DNA of 64,000 bases. Origin: Bathynomus jamesi (taxonomy: Eukaryota; Arthropoda; Malacostraca; Isopoda; Cirolanidae). A program made the translations under genes and the position numbers. A model generated the notes under the pieces. The model was not told where the DNA came from. It ran no database searches and saw only the letters and a list, made by a program, of their open reading frames with translations. The DNA lies in contig JAJOZX010000874.1 of the NCBI GenBank assembly GCA_023014485.1, forward strand, positions 460,001 through 524,000, in the 5' to 3' direction. Below, one piece after another: positions 9,844 through 21,432 of this stretch (positions are counted from its first letter, which is position 1; each line of letters opens with the position of its first letter).

Positions 9844-10275
9844 TTAAATACACGTAACACTGGCTGAATATGGAGTGTAGAAAGTAGTCGTTTTCGCAAT
9901 CCGTTCCATCTGAATGTGCTATTCGTAGTTTAGCATACATGTGCACAGAGCTTGGTTTAAAAAAGTAAGGGCCTGAGCTGGGGATCACGAACTCTATAGG
10001 AGCACTCGGTGAGCTAATAGTGTTAAGTGGGTTAAATGTGATAAAGTCGCTTTGCTCTATGGATATTTGTGTCGGGGACATGTCAAAGAGGGCCAGCTCC
10101 GATTTATAACACATTGTGAACTACATGGATGGATGAAACGTGCCATGGCGCATCAGAAATAGTGACACTTCTCCCGGCAATTAGCAATCAGTCTATGATC
10201 CACGAGCACAACGTCCTTAGCTTATATCAGTTAAAAAAGTGGTCAACCATAAGTTTCATGCTCTTAGAACATTTT

Positions 10276-10569
10276 TTATGACCTTTTACGTTTAACGCCA
10301 CGAGTTGGTAACCCCTTCTTCTTCTTCCTCCGTACATTGCGTCCCCTGTACGTTTTAAATGTTTTTTGTAGAGCTTCTTTAGGCTTAGTCCTGGCCATTA
10401 TGTCTTCTACCGTGTTAAGACCTGATTGTAACGCTTTCCTGCCAAGCTATCTGCCACCACTCTTCAGCAAGGGAACAGCTGTACGTAGTATGGTTGATAA
10501 AATGGAATCAATCCCGCTTCTGCGGTGATATCTCACCCCTCAGTAAACTGAGAACAGCCTTTGGGTCAT
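10276..10569 (-). pseudogene. Polinton small basic core protein
   Basis: The reading frame begins with the ATG in MTQRLFSVY, has a stop, then continues through STILRTAVPLLKSGG, another stop, and LGRKALQSGLNTVEDIMARTK to a very basic tail (RRKKKKG, KRKRS). An amphipathic hydrophobic segment followed by LGKQAL-type text and Lys/Arg runs is typical of the pVI/pX-like core proteins encoded beside Polinton capsid genes. They are thought to bind DNA or membranes in virions. Two in-frame stops and a transposon at the start codon inactivate it. Confidence 0.7.
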
Positions 10570-13500
10570 TAGGGTGTGTCAATTTTGGGGGTGAAATGAC
10601 TAAATTGAAAATCATGTAATTTGGTAGCAATTTAATGTAATCATTTGGCATACAAAATAATATCCTTGCTTCAAAAACAATAAAAAATAACTCCTACCTA
10701 CATCAATTTTAATTCAAAAATTCAATTTTTCCGTAAATTCGTAACAAAATAACAAATGGCGCAAACATCCTATCAACATTTAAAGTGGCAATAAGATATT
10801 CAGAGTCTTTATTTGAAAGTAACCAATGCAGTCATGTCCTTTTTGCTGCGGTTCCTTGACATCAGCATTCGGCTTGCTACTTGCGCTTTGATGTAGCCTT
10901 CTCGCCTCTCGTGACTGTAAACTTGACTAGCTGCTTCTGTGACCATTTTCACACATCTCTCCACACTCTGAGTGTGAGAAGGCCACTTTGGCACTTGCAG
11001 TGGGGGCCTCTTTAAGTTGTGTTAAATCTTTGTTTGTTATACATGTTGTCAGTGGTGGCTCCAAAACTTCCGAACTCAAGTTAAATAATTCTGACAATTT
11101 CGTGGCATTGACGTTTATCGGAGGTACCTTCCTTGTCTGAACAGAGCAGTCTCCCAGTTGGTCATCATCTAGTGATGTTCATCTAAGCTTTAGAATGATT
11201 TCCACAGCCTCAGTTCGCTCTTTGGTACATTGGCTGCAGAGTATTGCTTGCAAAACTGCCTCTGGCCTAGCATACCAAGCGAACCTTCTCACCACAGGTA
11301 ACACGATGTCCACCACTACTTTCCTTTGGGTTCTCAGTAGCTGAATTGAAACAAGATGTGGTTGGGCCCCTCCACCCACATTGGATTAAGTTTTACATTG
11401 AACCAGTGAGGAAGATAAAACCCAATAATAAATTCAACAATCAACATCAAATTCTGTAGCATTTTGCCCTTCAGTGCATGTTTGGAAACCCAATCTGCAG
11501 AAACGAATCGCTGTAGTTAACCAACGACTGTGACTTACGGGTCCAATCTCCAAGAGAGCCAGATTTTGAGGCAACTCTCCTGATCTGATTGCTTGAACAA
11601 TACGATAAGCGTAAGATTGATCCGTGCTGAGGTTTTTGATAACTTCTTCAGACAACACTGGAAGGGGAGGGACTACTTCGACCTTTGGAAATTTTGTATT
11701 TATTTCTAATTCCGTTGCTTCATCTAGCATGTTGCCAAGGGGGCCTGACCACTTGTTGCTCTTTGTAGGACCATCAAGTTCCTGGATGAGACGACGAAGA
11801 GGTAGTTCCCCTGTGTGCAAATCACATACAATCCAAACAAGCCTTCTTCCAAGTTTTTTCTCTAAATGCGTCATAACACCGCCATGCCATCCAGTGTTCA
11901 CCGCAGGTGAGTCTCCACCAACGGCCTGCAGTGAACTGTCAAGTCTTCTTTCTTGAAGCCAACATATTATTTGATCAGCAATTGCCTCTGCATGTTTCTT
12001 GCCTTCTACTTCTGCTTCAGGAACAAAGTGAAACAAATAGCGGCCACCAGGTTCGGAACACACAGAGTAGTGTTCTTCTTTGATGAGACCGGGAAACTTT
12101 CTGTCCATTCCCTCTACCTCTAGGAGAACTTTTGTGTCATCTCTTCTTCCATCAAACAAAAGGCAAGAGAGACCTTCCTCCTTCAAATCTTTTTCATGCT
12201 GATCAGATTTTTCCTTCATTATTTTTTCTTGTGCTCTTCTTATCTTATTATGATCTATCACTAAGGATGTATCCTCTCGGCTGATGAGGCCTGCATCTAT
12301 CCAAGCGGCAGTGGCAATCTCTGCAGTCTCTCGTAGCCTCGTATGGTGGCGAATACTGGCAAGGGCAATGTTTGAGATGTCTTTAGTGTTGTATTTCATT
12401 CTCTTCGGCGAATGTTCAGATGGCATTTTGGAGCTATCATCTGATGTTGCTTCTTTCTGTTCATCTGAAGAGCTTTCAAAGAAGTGAGAAACCTCTTGAT
12501 AGAGCTCTTCATCTCTTTGGGTGGCTTCTTCACTCTTCTTTTTCTTCCTTTCTTCCCTCTCTCGGATTTTCTCTTTTTTCTTAGCAATAACAATCTGTTT
12601 TTTGGTTTCTGAATAATCTGCCGAACCAATCTGCATACTTCCTTGGCCTCCTGCCTTTGTTCTCTGCGCCTTTATGAAAGCCAGCTCCAAAACAGGGATC
12701 TTCTTCTCACGAGGACAGCGACAATCAATGTGAGGGTGAGGTTCTCTTCTGCATGAGGGAGAACAATTGGCTTCAGAACACAACTCTATGGGAAACTGGC
12801 AGTTAAAAATGTCAAGAAGAATATCAAGTGTGTGCAGAAATTTATTTTTCTTTGCTAGTTTTCCTTTACCAAGTGATGTCTCAACTGCTTTGTGCCACAG
12901 CTTTGTTAATTTTAGCTCAATAGTTCTATACTGATTGAGTACAGGTGGTTTGAATAACACATTAGCTTTTTTCCACTGATGCAGAAGAGGGAGAATCATG
13001 TCCCTTATGAGCTCTTTCTCTGCGTAGTTCCTTCTATCCTTTGTATTTTGTTCACGAAGGAGTAACCCTAGTCTCAGCATGTCTCGCACTGTTGGTAGTT
13101 CTGATACGGGAAGCTCCTTGCCTGTACCGACTAACAGGCTTAAGTGACATGACGACTGATCTCTTGTCCTCAATTTTGGCATCTTAGGAATATCTGAAAA
13201 GAAAGAAAAACATTTAAGTATTTTATATCAATTACGATGTTTCAAAGTTTAGTCATTCGATGTTCTAAAATTCAATAAAAAAATATTTCATGGGATTACA
13301 ACATAATTAGACAAGAATATGATAATAAAAAATAATTGTAATAATCAATAATCCATACTTACAGTTAAACTGTAGTATTCGTCTAGTAGAATAACAATGA
13401 AGTTGGTACAAGAGCAATAACAGCAAACCACCGTCTATGACATCTAAGAGGCTACTGAGGACTGAGAGTGAGGGACAGTTCTATTCATGTTGTGACTTGT

Positions 13501-13760
13501 ACATTGTACAACAACTATATGACCTTGAAAACACTCCATATGCGATCAGCGGATAATTCTGTGACAGATGAATAGTTAATCAATTTATGTCCTATTATTT
13601 AGTAAAAGAGTCAATTTCTGAGACTTTAAGGTAAAATTGATGTAGGTAAGGGTTATTTTATTTCATTTTGGTTGGCCAATTTCAAGTTTTGACATGAAAA
13701 GACACTATATTTTCACTACCAAAATTGATTTGAAAAAGTTAAAAAAATTGACACACTCTA
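10570..13760 (-). mobile_element. hAT-like DNA transposon, element 1
   Basis: TAGGGTGTGTCAATTTT at the left pairs with AAAATTGACACACTCTA at the right (one mismatch in 17). TTGGGTCAT is duplicated at 10561-10569 and 13761-13769. The element is 3.19 kb, close to the 3.21 kb of the related element at 40.1 kb. It holds one damaged gene on the minus strand. The duplicated target contains the ATG of the Polinton core gene. Confidence 0.9.
10809..13182 (-). pseudogene. hAT-like transposase, frameshifted
   Basis: A 582-codon N-terminal and central part is open, with an acidic/basic low-complexity middle (KKEKIREREERKKKKSEE). It is followed by LLFDGRRDDT (first Asp), VGGDSPAVNTG (second Asp), CDLHTGELPLRRL (the C-x2-H of hAT-like proteins) and HSRWLTTA (Arg-Trp motif). 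After that the frame shifts at about 11434; later pieces (FYLPHWFNVKLNPMW, HTQSVERCVKMVTEAAS) continue in other frames down to 10809. A T-rich AG acceptor lies just 5' of the ATG, so a non-coding first exon is likely. It is related to the intact protein at 40.6-42.9 kb. Confidence 0.8.
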
Positions 13761-13770
13761 TTGGGTCATT

Positions 13771-14634
13771 CTATCGTAGGATGACGGAAGTGAAGCTTCA
13801 CTGTTAAGATCCCATCACTGAATGGAAACCTTTTCCCCTCAATCGTCCCTTATAGTGCAATACAGGTTAGTAGGTTAGGTGCGACTTTCACATAATGAGG
13901 CTTGTCGTATGTAATGCTCAAGCTCTTCCCTCTATGATGGGGAATGTGGGCGATGCGCAGTAGCCGTGCCTGGGTATCCCCAACAAACTGATGCTCAAGA
14001 GATATTGCTGTAAATATAGCACATGTATGGGGGAGGGTCTCCAGAGGGCAATTTCTCCAATTTTAGCTGGTACAATAAACTTGTCAAGTCATCTTGTGAC
14101 TCGTGAAAAGTATCTCTTTGGAAAGTTAGAACATATCTGCCCTCAAATATAATTTTGAACAGTGCCTTGCCTTTAATATTTCTGTTAGCCTTCGATTTTA
14201 GCAACAAAACATGCCCCGACTTATCTTTGTTTACGATTTCGTATATTAAATCATCCGTAAGATTTGAACTTTTCAGACTCCCATTTAAATCTCACAATAT
14301 CCCCGGCTGTATCATAATGCCCCGGGACTAGTGTTACTTTTTTACTGTAGTGCTGCATCTCACCACTCCAGGCTGAGCGCATGGTATCGTCCCGAGTTAC
14401 TCCGGCCTCTTCACATTCATCGCGACTTCTAAGAACCATAAAAACGGGTTCTTTCTTATCAATACTTAAAAACTTGGGGGCCAATTGAAATTCACATATT
14501 CCAACCTCATATGATTCACGACTCAATTCAATGGGCCCATGCAGTTCTGTTATAAAGTTGATCAGGGTATTGTTAGGATGTACAGAGAGAGAAGAAGAGG
14601 TCGGGAGTGTGATGTAGAATTGGTTAGGCGCCAT
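13771..14634 (-). pseudogene. Polinton penton-like minor capsid protein
   Basis: It starts MAPNQFYITLPTSSS, the usual beginning of the Polinton minor capsid (single jelly roll, penton-like) proteins. The first 127 codons are open, then the frame is broken; the middle continues at 13995-14207. The C-terminal end (PHYVKVAPN, then IALRDD, then LTVKLHFRH) is visible close to the insertion site of the hAT-like element. This protein caps capsid vertices in the family model. It lies directly upstream of the core gene. Several frameshifts and a stop make it non-functional. Confidence 0.75.
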
Positions 14635-14748
14635 GTTGTATACTATTTAAGCTTCATTATTGCATCAGCTTTTATATAGGTGTTGAAACTTTCTGGGTAC
14701 CCTAGCCATTTCACCAGGTACATTTTTTCTTTCCTGAACCTTTCCTTC

Positions 14749-15720
14749 CTAAAATTTTTTCAATTTTAAAACACACTTTTTTCCTAAATTAAATGTCACT
14801 TTCTGCATCTCCTCACCATAAAAGCCACCACCAATTTCTTCCCCATTCAAATCTTCAACGTAATACAACATCGCCTCGTCTTTAGGCCTCATAGTTCTAA
14901 CTTTAAAAATCTCAAGAGTCCAACCTTGCTCAAATCCCTTCGCGAATTTATTCCCCGAACGCGACAGCCTTACATAATCAGTGATTTTGAAACACACAGA
15001 GCGTAGTGGCGCTCTACGATTATGTTTTCTCACCTCACGCACCGTAAGCGTACTTCTTTTTAAAGTTTCGCGAAGTGTTGTACCAATCGCCCGGTGGAGT
15101 GAAGGGTTGTATGTGAAGCCAGCGACTCCAAAATGTCTATATATCTGTATGTGTTTTTATGTGTAAAATAGCGATGCATGCGTTCCTTTATGGTACGCTG
15201 AACTCTTTCGGCTAAAGATGCCTTATGTATAGAATTGCTAGTGTAATAACTGATATTAAACTCTGCCAACGTGTTCTGAAAAGTTCGGCCTATAAATTCT
15301 TTCCCCATGTGCAGACAAAAATAGCCAGGAATCCTATTTTCTTTCAACATCAACGCTTTGGTGGCTTTAGCAACTGTTTCAGGCGATTTATTTTTCAGCG
15401 GGATTAGCCACAAATATCTAGAGAATACATCTCTTATGAACAGGATGTATCGGTAGCCTTTATTATACACTGAATATCTCTGCATGTCGGTTAAATCCGC
15501 CTGGCAAATACAATCAACCGAGGCTGCTAATGTCTTGTCAATTTTAAACCTACTTCTCACCGGCTTATGAAGTGTATAAGCATCCTGCTGACGCGAAAAC
15601 CTCTCGACATCTTTTTTCTCTATTCCTTCATTATAAACGCCTCTGTACAGGTCTATTAACACCCCCGTAGAAGGCTGGATTAGAAATGTTATAATAACTT
15701 TTTCTTAATATGTTAACCAT
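14749..15720 (-). pseudogene. Polinton retroviral-type integrase
   Basis: The ATG (15718-15720) lies inside the 3' end of the upstream gene and overlaps it by 16 bases. After NPAFYGGVN the frame shifts. Then comes the core domain: first Asp in ICQADLTDM, a YNKGYRYILFIRDVFSRY strand, and the glutamate in SLAERVQRTIKERM. The second catalytic Asp, expected in D-x-GKEF, is His (LHMGKEF). A second frameshift near 15050 separates the C-terminal SH3/chromo-like part (FKITDYVRLSR, EIGGGFYGEEMQKVT). Integrase would insert linear Polinton DNA into chromosomes; this copy is catalytically dead. Confidence 0.85.
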
Positions 15721-16434
15721 TTGCGTATTTTAGAGGCACGCGTGTAGGGTTGCGCGTTGCTGATTGGCCTCTTCTTCTTCCTCTTCAGAGATGTTACCGC
15801 CGGGAGCGAAGGTGTATTCAGCTGTGGTACATGTGTTGCTTGTCCCAAGTCTTTTAACCTGTTCAGTTTACCTATCATAGATTTTGGGATGTTTATTTGC
15901 TGTAGTTTAGCTATAATATGCTCCCATCCTGCTGGTGAGGGCCTATTCCACTTTCTCATCAAACCATGTACGATATCAATGATGTTCGAACCCTGTATCT
16001 TTGACCCTTCAACAACAACCTCACCTGTATCAAACCACTTGTATAACGGGATCCTCACTCAAAAGATTATAAAGACTTAGTCCTTTATTCCTCAATGTAT
16101 GTGGGAGACAATTTTTTAATACATGTTGGAGATGTTGCGGACTCGCACCGTTGTTCTGCACTTGTTCAGGTTCGCTATGATCAGTATCACCCCAACGTTT
16201 GACAACTATGGAGAACTTCACCGGCTTCTTATATTTTTCGTCCTCATGAAGAAATTTCTGCAGAGCTTCTTGGTATAAGATTCTTTTCTCATCAGGAGAC
16301 TTTTCACTGTTTAATAGGTCTACCAATTCGCTTTCCATTCGCCTGATTTTACGGGGTTCTCGAACCGTGTCTGGACTCTTTGTGTTTTGTAGTGAAGAGT
16401 ACACCTCGTGTGGAATAACGACTACTTTTTTCAT
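15705..16434 (-). pseudogene. Polinton-associated basic protein, unknown role
   Basis: Two open pieces (134 and 117 codons) are joined by a frameshift at about 16030-16058. The first starts MKKVVVIPHEVYSSL; the second contains a G-S-N-I-I-D-I-V-H segment and a GWEHIIAKLQQINIPKSMIG block and ends in basic RKIRKWLTY. This architecture (long helical N-terminal half, conserved 'VGSNIxDL' segment, basic tail) recurs in Polintons of animals between ATPase and integrase. Its function is not known to me; nucleic-acid binding would fit the tail. Confidence 0.65.
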
Positions 16435-16718
16435 TATATTAAACTAGAGAGTAAAGACCCCAAAACTGAAAATACGATAATTCCCCCTTTTTTCCCCATA
16501 GTTTGACTTTTCCGTGCGACTGCGTATATGTTCTTGTAACGACGTAAGCGAGACTTCTGAAAGGGTTTCATTGGTATATTGCATTTATAACATTAAGACA
16601 GATTTCACAGATGCATTTAAAAAAGTCTGAGTCAATATTTTCAACAAACAGGTGTTGGAGAGTCCATGGCAGTCGGTGAGAGATTTTAATTCACCCTTCG
16701 CGGGTCAAGGTCACAAAC

Positions 16719-17251
16719 CTAATATCCGTAACGTTGGCTTGTAGCTTCTTTATAAACTTCCAAAAACTCCTTACGCTGATTCGGGAACATTTGATTGGGT
16801 AATGCCCCAATTTGTGCCACATCTCTACGTTGCGCGAATAAGACTAGATATTGTGCATTTAGCGATACATCACGTATGTATCTATTTTTTAAAAATAGAT
16901 TCTGAGTGATGAAGAATACGCTCATGTTAAGATGGTGGGAGAACACTGTAAATGTCTCGGCAAACGTTTTATCTATTTCTAGCATGAGATCGTCACTTAC
17001 AATCACCGTATGCTCATTACCCTTTATTGAACTAATATAAACACCTTTGTGGAACAAAATTTCACCTCGGTACTCGTGGAATAAGGATTGATATGTCGAA
17101 CAGCACCATATGACTTCATGCACAAAATTTGAGAACAGTTCCCTCTTATCTTTAATTATTTTAAGATAAACACGGTTTGGCCACAGCCTGTAGGGCCAGA
17201 TATAATGCAGGTAGAAATGCTCGTGAACCTGAATTTTTCTACAAAATACAT
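16719..17251 (-). pseudogene. Polinton packaging ATPase
   Basis: FtsK/HerA (A32-like) ATPase that pumps DNA into capsids. The Walker A loop reads SGPTGCGQT, with Gln replacing the essential Lys. Walker B is HTVIVSDDLM, and the sensor segment is FFITQNLF. A stop and frameshift separate Walker A from the 134-codon open part (16719-17123). It ends YKEATSQRYGY, typical of the family. It is transcribed divergently from polymerase B. Confidence 0.85.
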
Positions 17252-17343
17252 CTTTGACGCGTTACACTCTTAAGTGGAACATTTACAAAATATAATAAAA
17301 TTTTAAGTGATGCTCCTTGTATTCTACAGCCTTATTTTTCTTC
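17252..17343. promoter_or_regulatory. Divergent intergenic region, ATPase/polymerase
   Basis: About 90 bp separate two genes that point away from each other. The core TATAATAAAATTTTAAGTG and the nearby TTAAGTGGA recur in the same place in copy 2 (54291-54377), so a shared bidirectional promoter is likely. Confidence 0.5.
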
Positions 17344-19100
17344 TTCCCCAGAACCGTGAATGATGACGACGATGAGGTACTATGCCAGCAACATGTCCCC
17401 ATCGTAGATATTGCCGATGAGGTTGATGATACCGACCACAGTGTAACTGTTGTTGAGACTACAGACTGCGCCATCACCTCCGCTAGCGTTCCGGAACCCC
17501 AAGCAGCGACAACTGCAGCACCCCCACTCGACAATTCGAGGAGAAAGTGGGTGCATGACAACAGCCACATTGCTGAAACACCTTCCACGTCAGGCGTGAA
17601 GCGAGTAAAGCACGCCAGGAGTGCCGTTAAACCTACAGTAATAGAACCCCAGCCCTCTACGTCTTACGGCACAACCCCTACAGTAGCTCCTTCTACATAT
17701 AAAACTGTGACCCCTTATTCCTATTCAATACCACCCGTGCCCTCCACCTCGTCAGCAACATCTCATTCTGTAGAGAGTAGCATAACATTCGAACTGGTGC
17801 GCACCGCCACCCCCACCCCAGCACTGACTAGAAACTGGTACGTAGTCAGGGTCGACCCGCGAACCATGTATAGCAGCGGTGTTGAACACGGACTGCGGCG
17901 TGTAGTTGAACGTATTGTGGAGTTTGCCCTTCAGAGCAGTGAGGGACGTGAAGCCAGTACGCGACTGTCCTTCGGGTTCGGGTCAGATGATGGAGATAGA
18001 GATGATTTTTGTGTAATAATACCCTACAGACGTCTGGCTACCTTAGATGTGGAGTACATTTTGGGTCGTATAATGCATGCCTTTCAAAGCAGCACTGAAT
18101 TTAACATGAACAACTTCACGATAGATATAGACCACGTTTTCCGTGTTGCGGGACATACGGCCACACTTTATACTCTGATAACGTTGACAGTTATCAAATA
18201 TTCAGAAACCACACAAACCTCGATCGCGGTTGCAGCTTTATAGCAATAGTCTTGGCTCATATGTTTACTCTACTAAATACGCCAGTCAAAAAAATTTGGT
18301 TGCCAACAGTTGTGCAGCGTGCCCGTATACTGGTCACAGACTGCAGGCTCGAGATTGACTGTGATATGGGGCCTGAAGAGTTGAGAAGGGTTGAGCAGGA
18401 AATGAATGTTCGTATAGTTGTATTTGGTTTGGGTGATCGTCGTAGGACTTTGTATGTTTTTAAAAGCAGTTTGAGAGAACGTACAAGACCTCTACTTATT
18501 TTAGGTTTGTCACAGACAACATATCTCCCCATCCGCAATGTAAGGGATCTTTACGCGAGTTATGATAAATGCCGAAAATATGGCAGGCATCAAGATTTGT
18601 GTAAGGGTTGTCTCGAGTTTGCGGACGATATAGTGAAACATTGTAAGGATTGCCACATGGTATGTGAACAGTGTAAAAGCTCCAAATGTGAAAGTCGAGT
18701 AGTTGAAGCTGAGAAGAGGGACTGTAATGTGTGTAGACGCACATATTTCAATAATAACTTTTGATTTCCATAAATTAAATGGGACATGTAGGAAAATGAG
18801 AATTTGTGAGTCCGGCATGTTTCACATAATAGACAGTTGGGGAAAATTCAAGCATAAATGCGATAAAATTTGTTGTACAACCTGTTATGAAAAATATAAG
18901 GCAGATGGTATAAAGCATGTATGTTATGTGAAAGACGCCAAACCTAAAAATAAACCATGTGTTACTGTATACTACAATATAGAGACATACACGGACGCAG
19001 AACCCAAAGAGGTTATCCCACATTTACTTGTAAGCCAGACTATCTGTGACGAGTGCATGAACATCGAGTGTGATGAATGTCACAAATATGATAAACGAAC

Positions 19101-19891
19101 TATGGAAAACTATACACGCTTACAACATGGTATCGTATGTGGTACCTTTACTTCTTAATTAAATATAAATTATTAATTAATTGAATTAAATATCTACAAA
19201 ATTGCTTCGGGATTGGCGACATAGCCTATTGGGGATGAAATAATTGCCATACATACATACAACCCATATGTAGGCATCGGGCCCGCATAACAACAAGAAA
19301 ACCAAATTTATTATTTCGTGTTCAAAATTTTCCACTGCCAACTCATGAAAATTACATCGAGAGACGAGTCAACGAACTTTATGAAGAATCAGTAGATTCC
19401 TAACGATATTATAGCGACTTGCTCGGAACTGCTTATGTTACAGCGATGCTTTAAGCAAGGAAGATGCCCATTATCTTCCTATAAGTACTGAGTGAAACCC
19501 TCTTGATATAAAGCTTAATAAATATAAGAAGGATAGGCCTGTTCCTTCAGGTGTTTAAATAGTGACTGCCTATATTAGTTACATCGAGTCAACTCATTGT
19601 GTAGCTCCATTGTACCACGGCCTTACAACGAAAAAAATCGTCGCGCCCTACATCGAAACAGAAGCGAGGCCCAACGAAATAATAAGGTAAAGCAATTCCT
19701 TTCTTTACCATTAGGCAACGCAAATACCGAAGGCAAATAAACAAAGAGGTCCTTTGAAGACCTACATATACATAACTCTAACGAAAAAACATAGGACTTT
19801 TGTCGTTAACTCTTCACTGAAATCTGCTGGAAATTTCCAACGGATGAGGGTATCAGGCAATCGACCAATAGCTCTATATAGTTTTTTCATA
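19101..19891 (+). repeat. 5' LTR
   Basis: Direct repeat of 23863-24655, with scattered single-base differences and very few indels. It begins TATGGAAAA and ends TTTTTTCATA. Confidence 0.9.
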
Positions 19892-19909
19892 TGGTGACCC
19901 GTGTGGGGA
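19892..19909 (+). promoter_or_regulatory. Probable primer binding site
   Basis: TGGTGACCCGTGTGGGG starts directly after the left LTR. The TGG-GACCC form is usual for tRNA primer sites of Ty3-type elements. The complementary tRNA was not determined. Confidence 0.55.
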
Positions 19910-20198
19910 ACCGATCCCTTTACCTTTACACTAACCGTAAACAAAGCCTTGTTTATTTAACAGGTTTAACTCATTTTAGGTCCTATAAAAATACGCCAAA
20001 TTTCAACCTGAGCCTATTTAGTAGGCTCACTTCAAATTAAGCCTATTTAGTCGGTCCTACTGTTTAAATCAAAACAAAGCCTTGTTGATTTAACAGGCTT
20101 AACTCATTTTAGGTCGTATAAAAATAGGCCAAATTTCAACCTAAATACTTAAAATGAATATCAACTTTCATTCGTAAATGCGTATCCGTGATACTGTA

Positions 20199-20682
20199 GA
20201 GTAGTTCGTACTCCAGTATAAATACTCAAATACTTTTTTTATTTCAGCCCAGAAATGGCTTCGAATCTAACAACAGAAGACCGGGTAGAACTTGTGCTCA
20301 TGTACGCAAGACAGGGCGCTACACACAGAGAAGTTGCTACCGAATTCAATAGAAATCATCCTGATAAGCATCCAGTAACACATGCGACTGTTGGCAAGTT
20401 GTTTAAATGTTTCAAAGAAACAGGAAGTGTACATGATCGACGGCGTTCTGGTCGTCCAAAAACTGCAACTGATGAAAATACCTCTGCAATGGTATGTGAA
20501 ACTTTAACGAATAGTCCAGTAAAGTCAACAAGAAGATTATCAAATGAAACACGCATCTCGAGAACGTCAATTCGAAGAATTATTAAAAATCATAAATTCC
20601 ATCCCTAAGTGTCTCGATGTCAGAGGCCGCCAATTTGAGCATTTGTTATAATTTGTTGTTTATACTGGAGTACGAACCACTG
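20199..20682 (+). mobile_element. Internally deleted mariner
   Basis: Inverted repeats of about 25 bp (GTTCGTACTCCAGTATAAA core) bounded by TA. The element keeps the two ends of a transposase gene and lacks the middle. Confidence 0.8.
20255..20643 (+). pseudogene. Mariner transposase, N- and C-terminal remnants
   Basis: A 117-codon frame starts with ATG, shortly after a T-rich TTTCAG acceptor, and carries two helix-turn-helix motifs (HREVATEFNRNHPDK; a GRPKT hinge; then a second HTH RTSIRRIIKNHKFHP). After its stop, the text RGRQFEHLL in the same region is the usual mariner C-terminus. The catalytic domain is deleted. It could still bind mariner ends if translated. Confidence 0.75.
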
Positions 20683-21344
20683 TACACTGTAGGGTGGATC
20701 GATTTTACATTTTTTTCGATTTCCATATTCTAATAGAGACAAACACTTGCGCATGCATGAGAAAATAGCCTCTGCAAAATCTTAGCTTAATAGGTAATCA
20801 TCTTCGGCCCCCGGCAGAGCGATGAAAATCATATTTTAGTAGTCAAAAACGTATTTTTAAACCCTAGCCTAGAGTCATAAAATTTTGCGTGTGTGTTATT
20901 TCATGCCTAAGCAACGATATAAATGCTATGGGAAATATATAAATGCATTATTTAAGAAAAAGAGCCGATCTGAAAATATGTATATTATACATATTTTCAG
21001 ATCGGCTCTTTGTCTTAAATAATGCATTTATATATTTCCCATAGCATTTATATCGTTGCTCAGGCATGAAATAACACACACGCAAAATTTTATGACTCTA
21101 GGCTAGGGTTTAAAAATACGTTTTTGACTACTAAAATATGATTTTCATCGCTCTGCCGGGGGCAGCAGATGATTACCTATTAAGCTAAGATTTTGCAGAG
21201 GCTATTTTCTCATGCATGCGCAAGTGTTTGTCTCTATTAGAATATGGAAATCGAAAAAAATGTAAAATCGATCCACCCTACACTGAGTGTACAGTATCAC
21301 GGATACGCATTTACGAGTTAAAGTTGATATTCATTTTAAGTATT

Positions 21345-21415
21345 TACCATTTGTTGTAATTTATGTATTAAAATAAATATTTTCCTATGGATCCAGACTT
21401 TCGGCCCACCCTGTA
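21345..21415. other. Orphan mariner-like right end
   Basis: TTTCGGCCCACCCTG followed by TA looks like the terminus of a mariner related to those at 31.6 kb (which end CGCCCACCCTG). No matching left end is visible. Confidence 0.45.
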
Positions 21416-21432
21416 TATATATATATATATAT

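Larger units (their letters stand above)
6824..10114 (-). pseudogene. Polinton major capsid protein, split by piggyBac
   Basis: This is the double-jelly-roll major capsid protein of the C. elegans F54H12.2 type. The N-terminal part (about 9848-10114) begins MCYKSELALFDMSPTQ and ends at a TTAA. The middle part (about 7513-7706) resumes at the other TTAA. The C-terminal part (6824-7258) has the LPKRILNEIQEH and TDDEFSLCLRAYSN blocks. Removing the piggyBac and one TTAA restores the frame at that point. Independent damage remains: an in-frame TAG at 7513-7515 and frameshifts between about 7260 and 7420. The gene lies between the core gene upstream and the protease downstream, as expected for a virion-protein cluster. 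Confidence 0.85.
20144..21344. mobile_element. Foldback element with 359-bp arms
   Basis: Left arm (20144-20198 plus 20685-20984) and right arm (20986-21344) are inverted copies that meet at a single base, 20985. TA flanks both ends. A mariner remnant interrupts the left arm. The few mismatches and indels mean an RNA would fold into a long double strand. No coding capacity of its own. Confidence 0.85.
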
